From the NCBI GenBank assembly GCA_964504195.1, contig CAZDDI010000001.1, forward strand, positions 124,001 through 188,000: DNA of 64,000 bases, in the 5' to 3' direction. How positions within the stretch are numbered: position 1 is the first letter of the stretch; every line of letters begins with the position of its first letter. The DNA is from CAZDDI01 sp964504195 (GTDB taxonomy: Bacteria; Chloroflexota; Anaerolineae; B4-G1; SLSP01). Positions 34,149-41,900 of the stretch are shown piece after piece. Under the pieces are notes generated by a model, which made no database searches, had not been told where the DNA came from, and worked only from the letters and a program-made list of their open reading frames with translations. Both the position numbers and the translations under genes were made by a program.

Positions 34149-34892
34149 ATGACCCAATCTTGGCAACACGCGCTTCAAGAGCGCGGCATCTTGCCTGAGC
34201 CGAGCCAATCCTGGCCGGAACTGGAAGCCGCGCGCGCTCTAGCGCAGCGCAAAACCGCGCCCCGGCAAACCGCGCCCCTGAGTTGTGTAGGCATCTGGTT
34301 GTATCCCGATGGCTACGCCGAGGTGCGCGCCACGCCGGCCGAGCCGTTTCACACGCTGGCCCAGCAACACGGGCTGGCCGTAAACGCCGCGGGGCTGCTG
34401 GAAATCACCGGGCTTACCGACTGGTTACAGCCGGTCTTTCCCGCGCCCGTAGCCGCCCTGCTTGCCGCCGTGCGTTCCGGCTACGCCGACCACTACCAGG
34501 TTTGGACTAACCTGGATGCGGCGGGGCGGGCTAAAAGCGCGCTCATTGCCGAGCGTTGGCAACCCTATGTCACCGCGCTGGCCGCAGAACTGGCGGCAGC
34601 CGGTTTCCCCGTCCAGCCGTATTACGCCTGGATGGACGCTGACCCGGATTATCGGCGGTATGACTACGCCGCTTTAGAACTGGCTTTGCCCGACGCCGGA
34701 CTGGCCCTGCGCCGCTTGGCGGTGGTATTCGAGGCCGACCAGGTGCGCCTGCAACTGGAAACCCGGCCCGCGCCGCCGCTATGGCGCAGAACAGAGCAAG
34801 TCTTGTGGCAGGCCGAGGTGTACGCCTATCTCACCGGCGAACACGCCTTGTTGCCGCTAATCACGCAACATTATGCGGCGTTGCAGGAGTAG
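34149..34892 (+). CDS. Unknown element protein
   Basis: 247 residues after CGGAGG. No family recognised. Ala-rich and largely helical, with an aromatic segment PYYAWMDADPDYRRYDYAAL in the middle. The N-terminal 35 residues (QERGILPEPSQSWPELEAARALAQ) could be a dimerising helix. The protein follows the primase by about 75 bp and could be a replication accessory factor, by position only. Confidence 0.45.
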   Translation: MTQSWQHALQERGILPEPSQSWPELEAARALAQRKTAPRQTAPLSCVGIWLYPDGYAEVRATPAEPFHTLAQQHGLAVNAAGLLEITGLTDWLQPVFPAPVAALLAAVRSGYADHYQVWTNLDAAGRAKSALIAERWQPYVTALAAELAAAGFPVQPYYAWMDADPDYRRYDYAALELALPDAGLALRRLAVVFEADQVRLQLETRPAPPLWRRTEQVLWQAEVYAYLTGEHALLPLITQHYAALQE

Positions 34893-34896
34893 GGCT

Positions 34897-35109
34897 ATGT
34901 TTGAAGCAGATAAAGTCCCCGCGACAAGCGTAGCAGATTTTCTGGACCGCTACTACAAACCGGACCGTTACCACGGCCGGGGCGCAGACTACGCGGCGAC
35001 TTTGTTGGCTTCCTATGAAGCCGATTTTGCGCGGGATGGCTATGTCATCATTAGCCACCACGATAACGTCACGGGTAAAATCGTGGCGTTTTTCGGCTCG
35101 GAAGCCTAA
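34897..35109 (+). CDS. Small unknown element protein
   Basis: 70 residues from the ATG five bases after the upstream stop; CAGGAG overlaps the end of the upstream gene. Acidic start (FEADKVPATSVADFLDRYY), aromatic middle (KPDRYHGRGADYAATLLASY), and a His pair (ISHHDN) before a short strand. No family recognised. Confidence 0.4.
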   Translation: MFEADKVPATSVADFLDRYYKPDRYHGRGADYAATLLASYEADFARDGYVIISHHDNVTGKIVAFFGSEA

Positions 35110-35157
35110 CTTTCTGTATCTGTTCATGCCCATGGGCGGGTAACACCGCTCCGGCAA

Positions 35158-35235
35158 CTCGTGGGGAGACACGCGCTCCCCACGGGGAACGGTGTGTCTC
35201 TCTACTAATTTCAAAAAAATTAGTTAGCAGGAGAC
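35158..35235 (+). promoter_or_regulatory. Structured 5' leader (A-B-A'-B'-C-C')
   Basis: Arms: A 35158-35168 with A' 35176-35186 (11 bp, one G-U, CGTGGGGAG core); B 35166-35172 with B' 35194-35200 (7 bp, GAGACAC); C 35196-35211 with C' 35217-35235 (CTAATTT/AAATTAG plus GTCTC/GAGAC). C' spans the AGGAG of the gene at 35242. B' and C share five bases. Confidence 0.65.
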
Positions 35236-35241
35236 AAAACG

Positions 35242-35364
35242 ATGGTCGAGATCTTGGCGCCGTTGGCGCAACTGGCAGTAACTTTAGGGTCTGGCGGGGT
35301 AATTGTGTTAGGTTTGCTGGGCTTAGGGCTCTTGGGAGCAATGGTTTGGGTTGCTGCTTCGTGA
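35242..35364 (+). CDS. 40-residue single-pass membrane peptide
   Basis: Short reading frame with AGGAG nine bases upstream. MVEILAPLAQLAVTLGSG leads into a continuous hydrophobic stretch (VIVLGLLGLGLLGAMVWVAA): one transmembrane helix with almost no charged residues. The size and Gly-rich helix resemble small regulatory membrane peptides or type I toxin-like peptides. It is real by position (directly behind a full leader of the family) but has no recognised family. Confidence 0.5.
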   Translation: MVEILAPLAQLAVTLGSGGVIVLGLLGLGLLGAMVWVAAS

Positions 35365-35590
35365 GGAGGGTAACAAGCCCGTCCAGCATTTGCCATGACA
35401 CTATACCCCCGGAAGGCACTGCCCGCGGACAATGGCCGCGAACAGTGCGTATCAGGTACTACAAACCTAGCGCCCGCCGGTAATGCAGTGTGGCAACTGC
35501 TGACCTGGCTTCCGCGCTGCGTGGTTAGGCTCACTTGAGGCTATGGGCCTCGCTTTCCGTCTGATTGTGACGACAGTCACCCGTTCCGTA

Positions 35591-35620
35591 GAGCAGAGGC
35601 TATGTACATAGCCTCTGCTC
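35591..35620. repeat. Perfect 30-bp palindrome
   Basis: GAGCAGAGGCTATGT and its exact reverse complement with no spacer. As DNA it is a candidate operator or cruciform site. As RNA it gives a 13-bp hairpin followed by CATCCTTTCTTT, so a terminator is also possible. It is the longest perfect palindrome noticed in the window. Confidence 0.75.
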
Positions 35621-35680
35621 GCATCCTTTCTTTAGGGCTGTGCTTACAGCTCTGCCTTTCAAGGTATGAAATCAACCGTG

Positions 35681-35753
35681 TTCCCTGGGGGAGACCTGGT
35701 AGGTGCCCCCAGGGAACCGCCATGCCTCCTCCTATAACCCACAGTCTAGGAGG
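35681..35753 (+). promoter_or_regulatory. Leader hairpin and ribosome-binding-site hairpin of the gene at 35762
   Basis: B 35681-35691 with B' 35706-35716 (11 bp perfect, TTCCCTGGGGG) and C CCTCCT (35728-35733) with C' AGGAGG (35748-35753), which is the ribosome binding site. The A:A' pair of the other leaders was not found. Confidence 0.55.
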
Positions 35754-35761
35754 ACGCTGAG

Positions 35762-36220
35762 ATGACTATGTATCCACAAACCCAGACCCCTGCGCCGCCC
35801 TCGCCGCTGCCCGGAGCCGGGCCGGTGGGATTGCCACCGTTGGTGATCTCCCCTCGCCAGGATCCCGGCGCGCACCGGCGCGCGCTGGTGCAGGAGTTCG
35901 TGATGGCGTGTCAGCAGGCTGCTGACATCGTGCCCGCGGGCCTGGCCCTCAAGCGGGAATTTGAACCGCCCGCAGTCGGCGTCCGGTGGCGCAGCCCCAC
36001 CGAGTACACCGGGTATTACCTGCTCATTTTTCCGAGTGGGTGTCAAACCTGTGCGTTGTACGAGGAAGATGTCACCACTGGCCACCGTCAACGGGTCGCT
36101 ATCTGGCAACTAGCCGCGCTGGACACGGGCGCTGAACTACTGGCCTTCTGTCGGCAGGCAAGCGCAGACCGGGCCTGGGCCGAGTTCCAGGCCGAAGCTG
36201 GCTGCGCGGTGGTACTGTAA
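35762..36220 (+). CDS. Unknown element protein
   Basis: 152 residues, start eight bases after AGGAGG. A Pro-rich first 30 residues, a helix (HRRALVQEFVMACQQAADIV), then a likely beta-sheet core with GYYLLIFPSGCQTCALYEEDV (a CxxC at a strand end) and a C-terminal helix (ELLAFCRQASADRAWAEFQ). No family recognised. Followed after 14 bp by the SWIM protein gene, so probably in the same transcript. Confidence 0.45.
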   Translation: MTMYPQTQTPAPPSPLPGAGPVGLPPLVISPRQDPGAHRRALVQEFVMACQQAADIVPAGLALKREFEPPAVGVRWRSPTEYTGYYLLIFPSGCQTCALYEEDVTTGHRQRVAIWQLAALDTGAELLAFCRQASADRAWAEFQAEAGCAVVL

Positions 36221-36234
36221 AGGAGCGTGATACG

Positions 36235-36975
36235 ATGAAAACTTGGGATGATGTCATGCACCGGCTCACTACAGCGCAAGCTGCCCTGGCAACTGCAACG
36301 TATCGAGTTATTCGCAAACCACCTCGGCACCCTGACCTGGCGCCACTATTGGCCGAAGTGCCGGTAGTAGCTGTAGCCAACGGTGATGGGCGCACCTACC
36401 AGGTGCGCTATGATCCCCAAACCCACTGGCTGACCTGTGCTTGCCCGGATTACACCGCGCGGGGCGGGCTGTGCTGTAAACACACGTTTATGGCCTTGCT
36501 CGGCAACTGGCCGGAACACCTGGCCGAGCACTTGATGGTTTTGGAAGAACGCATCACAGCGCAAACCGCGCTGGCTGCCCCACCGCCGGCCACCGGGCCC
36601 GCTTGGGCGCAGGCCGCGGCGCTGGCCGCGCAGTTACAGGTCAACGCTGATGATGAAGAAGACGCTGACGTCTATCCCGCGGACGACCCTGAGGCTGACC
36701 CCGCCGAACCGCCCCTGCCGTATCCCAACCATTGGGAACAACTGGCGACGGGTAAGTTCGTCTGGTGTCACCTGCCGCTGGTGACGCTGGAACGGCTGTT
36801 AGCCTTTTCCCTCGCGGATAGCCTCACGCAAATCTTGACCGCCCGGTTGGGCGTTACCGCGCCCGTCGCCCAGGAATTGGGCGAGCAGCTCTTGACCAAA
36901 GTGGTGCAGAGTTTGCGCCATCAGATCTGGCTGGAAAATCGCGCGATGTTCAATACGCCGGAAAGTTACTGTTGA
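36235..36975 (+). CDS. SWIM zinc-finger protein
   Basis: 246 residues. The N-terminal half contains a SWIM-type zinc finger: YQVRYDPQTHWLTCACPDY with C68 and C70, then C81-K-H83 (CxC..CxH), the pattern used by bacterial SWI2/SNF2-associated and transposase-associated SWIM domains for DNA or protein contact. An acidic Asp/Glu/Pro linker (about 138-165) separates it from an unrecognised C-terminal helical domain (LERLLAFSLADSLTQILTARLG, ELGEQLLTKVVQSLRH). The fused MTase-helicase 2 kb downstream carries an SNF2 core, and SWIM proteins often partner such ATPases. Confidence 0.7.
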   Translation: MKTWDDVMHRLTTAQAALATATYRVIRKPPRHPDLAPLLAEVPVVAVANGDGRTYQVRYDPQTHWLTCACPDYTARGGLCCKHTFMALLGNWPEHLAEHLMVLEERITAQTALAAPPPATGPAWAQAAALAAQLQVNADDEEDADVYPADDPEADPAEPPLPYPNHWEQLATGKFVWCHLPLVTLERLLAFSLADSLTQILTARLGVTAPVAQELGEQLLTKVVQSLRHQIWLENRAMFNTPESYC

Positions 36976-36985
36976 GGTGGGGCAG

Positions 36986-37603
36986 ATGGGCAAACATAAA
37001 GCACATCAGGGGTTGCGCGAGCGCAAGCACCAGCAACCCCGCTACTGGAATAAACTCCCGGTTGTGGCACCGGTACCCGCGCCCGCGGTAACGCTGGCTA
37101 AGGCCGCTGAGCCGGCTGTACCGCCGCCGCGGCGGACCAAACCCGCGGCGCGGGTCTGGAACCCGGCGTTGCTGGCGGATGTACAGCGACACCTGGGCTA
37201 TACGTTCACTGATCCGCAACTGCTCCAACTCAGTCTGACCCACAGTTCGCTGGGCAGTCCCCATAACGAGCGCCTGGAATATCTGGGCGATGCCGTGTTG
37301 GGGGTGGTCGTGGGGTCCTGGTTATACCAGCACTACCCTCACTGGGCACCGGGGCAGTTGACGGAAATCCGCAGTGCGTTGGTCAACACGGCTGCCCTGG
37401 CCGCCTATGCGCGGCAGTGGGAACTGCCCTATGCTTTGCACTGCTCCCTCAGCGCCGATGCACACGGGATTCGCCGTAATACGCAGATCGCGGCGAATAC
37501 TCTGGAAGCGCTTATCGGCGCGCTCTGGATTGACAGCGGCTATTGCTGGCAGACCGTGCTAGAAGTAATGCACAGGCATCTGCAACAGCGATTGAACCGG
37601 TAG
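36986..37603 (+). CDS. Stand-alone RNase III domain protein, no dsRBD
   Basis: 205 residues; start at the ATG after GAGGTGGGG. A basic Pro/Lys-rich extension (1-58) precedes one RNase III endonuclease domain (about 62-200) with the signature NERLEYLGDAVLG, in which the Glu and Asp of the catalytic site are present. The second acidic pair reads AANTLEALIGALWID: the final Glu is kept but the Asp usually found three residues before it (ADxxEA) is Asn. The C-terminal double-stranded-RNA-binding domain of housekeeping RNase III is missing. It may cut structured RNA by itself, with the basic extension replacing the dsRBD, or it may be a binding-only variant. Confidence 0.8.
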   Translation: MGKHKAHQGLRERKHQQPRYWNKLPVVAPVPAPAVTLAKAAEPAVPPPRRTKPAARVWNPALLADVQRHLGYTFTDPQLLQLSLTHSSLGSPHNERLEYLGDAVLGVVVGSWLYQHYPHWAPGQLTEIRSALVNTAALAAYARQWELPYALHCSLSADAHGIRRNTQIAANTLEALIGALWIDSGYCWQTVLEVMHRHLQQRLNR

Positions 37604-37638
37604 CCGCTGCGGGCCGCGCCGGTTATAGCTTTCACAAA

Positions 37639-37699
37639 CCCTGGGGGGACATTGTAGCCCTCCGGGGCTCTAATGTCCCCCCGTAAAATTTACTGGAGG
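37639..37699 (+). promoter_or_regulatory. Structured 5' leader (A-B-A'-B'-C-C')
   Basis: Arms: A 37639-37648 with A' 37658-37667 (10 bp, two G-U); B 37643-37653 with B' 37672-37682 (11 bp perfect, GGGGGGACATT); C:C' around GTAA/TTAC (37683-37693) with flanking CC/GG reaching the GGAGG at 37695-37699. Precedes the gene at 37708. Confidence 0.65.
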
Positions 37700-37707
37700 A
37701 TTACGCT

Positions 37708-38133
37708 ATGAGTGACTGCATTGAAATTCAAGCAGTACCCCAGGCCGCCTGCGATGCGGCGGCGGGGGTGTTACAGCAGCACGCGCTGCACCTGGAACAC
37801 GCCGACTTGTGTACCCTGGTGACGACCGTGGTGGCGGCGGCTTTGCGGGAGGGCCTCGTGCTGCGGCTGCATGACCATGCGGCAGACGCCCCTGAGCCGC
37901 GGCTGCCGGTGCATTTGACCCTGGACGCGCATCCCGGGATGGTCGGCCTGGCGGTCTACGACGCGGGCGGCGATTACGCAGCGGATGTGTATGTGGAATA
38001 CTACGCGGGGCAACTGGTGGCGCGCACCTGGAATTGGGACGTAGCCAACGGCGATGACCCTACGAGTGAGGATGTGCTGCTCACCCGCCCGCAGGTGGAA
38101 ACCCTGGTGCGCGCGGGGAGTCAGACCAAGTAA
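37708..38133 (+). CDS. Unknown element protein
   Basis: 141 residues, single-gene block between two leaders. Acidic; a helical N-terminus (CDAAAGVLQQHALHLEHADL, LVTTVVAAALREGLVL), then beta-like segments (PVHLTLDAHPGMVGLAVYDAG, ADVYVEYYAGQLVARTWNWDV) and a final helix. No family recognised. Ends 12 bp before arm A of the next leader. Confidence 0.45.
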   Translation: MSDCIEIQAVPQAACDAAAGVLQQHALHLEHADLCTLVTTVVAAALREGLVLRLHDHAADAPEPRLPVHLTLDAHPGMVGLAVYDAGGDYAADVYVEYYAGQLVARTWNWDVANGDDPTSEDVLLTRPQVETLVRAGSQTK

Positions 38134-38144
38134 AACCAAGATTA

Positions 38145-38217
38145 CCTACGGGCAGGCGCAGCGCTTCCCGGAGGGGAAACCGCGCTGCGCCTTACCAACA
38201 GTCAAGTTGATAAGGAG
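38145..38217 (+). promoter_or_regulatory. Structured 5' leader (A-B-A'-B'-C-C')
   Basis: Arms: A 38145-38152 with A' 38167-38174 (7 of 8 pairs); B 38155-38164 with B' 38182-38191 (10 bp perfect, GGCGCAGCGC); C 38190-38199 with C' 38206-38215 (9 of 10 pairs). C' overlaps AAGGAG (38212-38217) of the gene at 38224. B' and C share two bases. Confidence 0.65.
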
Positions 38218-38223
38218 ACAACC

Positions 38224-38805
38224 ATGTTTACAGAACGAATGCACAAAGTTGAGAATAATAAAGGCGTGACCGGGCACGGCTCCTATGTCGTGTACGTTGC
38301 CGAGGGGCAAGAGCAGCGGCTCTACGCCTTCGATGTCATCGGCTCCGAGGCCGCCGTCAAGGCGCTGTTTGCCGGGTTTTACCAAAGCCGGCAGGGGCGG
38401 TTGACCTTCACCGGCCTGCGCGGGCGCCACGCGCCCACGACCCTGTTCCGGGACGAAGCCTTGCAATACAAGGTGGAGAAAGAGGCCCTCAAAAGCGGGC
38501 CGACGCTGCACCGCTGGCATTTCAAGGCTGTGCCGCAGGCCAGCGACCCCTACCTGGCGGTCTACGGCTTTGCGGGTAGTGACCAGACAGCAGCGCAGGC
38601 GTTGTATAACGCCCTGCAAAACTACACCGTCTGGCCGGTGCGCCCGGATTGGGCTGTGCCACTCTACGCCGCCGGTGTGGAGCAGGCATTGCTGCAACCG
38701 CTGCGCGCGACGGCGAATCTCGCCTTTGCTTACCGCCTGCATCTGTGCGGGTGGAACGCGATCATTGACACGCTGGCAAAAGCCGGGGCCTTGTCCCTGG
38801 CGTAA
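38224..38805 (+). CDS. Unknown element protein
   Basis: 193 residues, single-gene block. N-terminal sheet-like region (GSYVVYVAEGQEQRLYAFDV) with a helix (SEAAVKALFAGFYQSRQG), basic middle (LRGRHAPTTLFRDEALQYKVEKEALK), then PYLAVYGFAGSDQTAAQALYNALQ and a helical end. Overall basic and alpha/beta; nucleic-acid binding would fit but no family is recognised. Confidence 0.45.
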   Translation: MFTERMHKVENNKGVTGHGSYVVYVAEGQEQRLYAFDVIGSEAAVKALFAGFYQSRQGRLTFTGLRGRHAPTTLFRDEALQYKVEKEALKSGPTLHRWHFKAVPQASDPYLAVYGFAGSDQTAAQALYNALQNYTVWPVRPDWAVPLYAAGVEQALLQPLRATANLAFAYRLHLCGWNAIIDTLAKAGALSLA

Positions 38806-38849
38806 TGCTGGCTGAAACACAGACCTAAACTAACGGGCCGCCTGGCCCA

Positions 38850-38916
38850 CCCGAGGGGAGAGACCCAACTCCCCCTAGGGGGGGCAGGGTTTCTCCCTCA
38901 AATTAACTTTGAGGAG
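38850..38916 (+). promoter_or_regulatory. Structured 5' leader (A-B-A'-B'-C-C')
   Basis: Arms: A 38850-38860 with A' 38869-38880 (10 bp, one bulge and one mismatch); B 38856-38866 with B' 38887-38897 (11 bp, one G-U); C 38896-38902 with C' 38908-38914 (7 bp, CCTCAAA/TTTGAGG), extendable to 38916 with a bulge. C' overlaps the GAGGAGG of the methyltransferase-helicase gene at 38926. Confidence 0.65.
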
Positions 38917-38925
38917 GAATATAGC

Positions 38926-41900
38926 ATGGCTCGCTTAGCCGCACAAGCACAAGCAGAATACTATCCCACCCCGGACTCCGTTTCCGCGTTGGTGGCGTCC
39001 TACATTGAAGTCAAGGCGCGCGCTGACCAGTTCACGCGCCTGTATGACCCGTGCTGCGGCACGGGGAAAGCCGTGGCGGATATCGCCGCGCTGTTCACAG
39101 CCCGCGTCCCTGACGCGGCCATTCAAGTTTGGGGCTCGGAGTTACATGAGGGCCGCGCCGCGGAGGCTGCCACACGGTTAGACCAGGCGCTCTGCGCGCC
39201 CTTCGAAGCGGTGGATTGGCGCCCCGCGCGGGGCATCGCCTCCGTGCTCTTTCTCAATCCCCCCTATGACTGGTCTGAAGAGGGCGGCCGCGGCACCCGG
39301 ATGGAAGAATACTTCCTCAACCGGGGCACCCAAGCCCTGGTGCCGGGGGGCGTGCTCGTCCTCATCATCCCCGTCAGCGCGCTCACCTGGACTTTGAGCC
39401 AGACGCTCTATGCCGCCTATGAAGACGTGGTGGTAACGCGCTTCCCGGATGCCGAGTATGCCCGCTTCAAGCAGGTGGTCATCTTCGGCAAACGGCGCGA
39501 AAAGCCGCTGAACGTCTATGAAGTGTATCAAGAGGCGCAATGGCTAGAGAATTTCGGGCATACCCGTTACAATGCGCAAGATCCGCGCACGCTGCCGCAG
39601 TTGACGTTACAGGAGACCCCGCGCTATAGTGCGCCGGGACTGCAAAGCCGCAAGGCGCAGTTGTTCCGGCACCAGTGGGCTGCGGAAGAAGTGCAGGCGG
39701 CGCTGCGCGCCCCGGCCAATCCGTTCCCCGACCAAGCGTTGGGGAAACTGGACATCCTCTGCCCGCTCAAACGCGGCCACCTGGCCCAACTGCTGGCGGC
39801 GGGCTTGATGGGTACGTTGACGCTCGATAACGAGGTGCTCAAAGGCTTGAGCGTCAAGCGCGTGGAGCTTTCCGAGGAAGACGACGGTACGACGCACAAA
39901 ACTTTCGAGCGCACCAAGTGGGAGACCCACCTGGTCCACGTTACGGAGCAGGGGTTGGCCTACTATGAAGGGGCGCAAGCCCTGCCCTTCCTGGAACGCC
40001 ATGCCAATCGGCTGGCGCAAGAACTGATGAGTCAATCCCAGCCCTACGGCGGCAATCCTACGGCGGGAGAAAACCGCATCCTGGATACCCTTTCCCGGCA
40101 CCGGCTCCGCCCGGACGGCGGCCGCGGGCTGTTCGACAGTCAGCGGGAGTCCGCCGTAGCCGCGGCGCGCGCCATGCGGCGTTACGGCGTAGCGCATCTC
40201 ATCGCTGAGATGGGCTACGGCAAAACTACGACCGCGGGCGGGGTGCTCGCCTTACTCGGCGACTACCCGGCCTTCGTGATGTGCCCGCCGCACCTGGTCG
40301 AGAAATGGGCGCGGGAACTGACCGATGTAGTGCCCGGCTGTCAGCCGGAAGTGGTCAACAATCTGACCGAGTTGCAGGCCGTGGTGGAGCGGTATCAGCC
40401 GGGCGAAAAACTCATCGTGATCGCGTCGCAGAACAAGGTCAAGCTGGGGCCGGGCTGGGAAGCCGCCACGGGCAAGCGCTACACGTTTCCCCGCCCCGCC
40501 AATGCAACGGCGGAGGTTATAGCGCAGTATCGGGAGCCGTTCCGTAAGGCACTGGCAGCCTACCAGGAAACGCAGGTCGCGTTACGCGCGGCCTACGCGG
40601 AGGCCCCGGAGGATACAGCCCTGCACGCGCAGTTACGCGAACAACTGGCGACGCAGCGGCAAGCCGCGTTGCAAACCGCGCGGGCCTATCCCGTGTGTCC
40701 GCACTGCGGAGCCGTGTTGCCGCTCGAGGTAGATTACCACAAAGAACCGCGGCACTGCCGCGACGTGCGGGCCGATGTCAAGGCCTTGATCCTGGCCGGG
40801 AATCTCGACCGCGAGGAAGGGCTCGACTCGCCCCTATATCGGGATCAGGTGCAAGCGTGCCAGCGGCCCTTGTATCACAACCAGCCGCAACTGGCCCGCC
40901 GCTGGCCGCTGGATCACTATATCCAACGGCAGTTGCCGGGCTTTTTCAAGGTCTTGGTGGTGGACGAAGTTCACGAATACAAGGCCGGCGAAAGCGACCG
41001 GGGGGAAGCGTTTGGCCGGCTGTGCCAGGCGATCCCGCAAGTGCTGACGCTGACCGGTACGTTCTACGGCGGGGTGTCCTCGTCGTTGTTCTACTTGTTG
41101 CTGCGGACGCAGCGCGATATGTGGGCGGACTGGGAGCTCAGTGAAGGAGAACGCTGGATCGAGACCTACGGGCGGATCCAAAAAGTGTACTCCGAAACGA
41201 GTGCCGGGTCACGCACTAATGCGCGGAGCCGTGTGCGCGTCAACGTCAAGGAAATTCCCGGCACGGCCCCGACGGTGCTCAAGCACATTCTGCACACGGC
41301 CATCTTCCGCTCGATCAAAGACCTGGGGGTGCTCTTGCCCCCGTTTGCCGATGAGGTGGTCACGTTACCGCTGACTACCGCGCAGCAAAAGGACTATGAG
41401 CGGGTAGAGAAGTTCACCTGGGATTTGGTCAGAGAATACCGCAATCGGTATCTCTCGTCCTGGTTGCAGTGGACGCTGGCCCGGCCCAACTCCGGCTTCC
41501 GCCAGGAAGTGGTAGAGGGGGTCAAGGCAGATGAGGTGCTCGTGGTGGACGCCGTGTTCACCGGTGAGGAATTGTCGCCCAAAGAGGAATGGCTGGTGCA
41601 GCATTGCCGGCAAGAGCGCGCCCAAGGGCGCAAAGTGCTGGTATATGTGCGCCAAACGGCCACCCGCGACATTCGGAAACGCTTGCTCGCGGTGTTGCAA
41701 CGCGCGGGCATCCACGCGCAAGAGTTGCCGGACGGCATCGCGCCCAGCAAGCGCGAAGCCTGGCTCAATGAAAAGCAGCCCGAAGTGCTCATCACCAATC
41801 CGCGCCGCGTGGCGACGGGACTCGACCTGGTGATGTATCACAGCGCGGTCTTCTACGAAATCGAATACTCGTTATATACCCTGTGGCAAGCCACCCGGCG

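Larger units (their letters stand above)
35365..35757. other. Non-coding region densely packed with hairpins
   Basis: About 390 bp without a convincing gene. A 47-codon frame from 35394 lacks a well-placed ribosome binding site. Successive inverted repeats: GCACTG..CGCGG/CCGCG..CAGTGC (about 35418-35450), GAGGC/GCCTC (about 35537-35551), GTGAC/GTCAC (about 35567-35580), a 30-bp perfect palindrome (35591-35620), GGGCTG/CAGCTC (about 35636-35653) and the next leader (35681-35753). Possible roles: origin or single-strand initiation site, a structured RNA, or stacked terminators. Confidence 0.5.

Noticed and set aside
35394..35537. 47-codon reading frame in the hairpin-rich region
   Set aside because: The only purine-rich site is about 20 bases from the ATG, the sequence runs through inverted repeats, and no domain is recognisable.
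40281..41144. Alternative-frame open frames inside the methylase-helicase gene
   Set aside because: GC-rich shadow frames without ribosome sites; the helicase motifs lie in the long frame.
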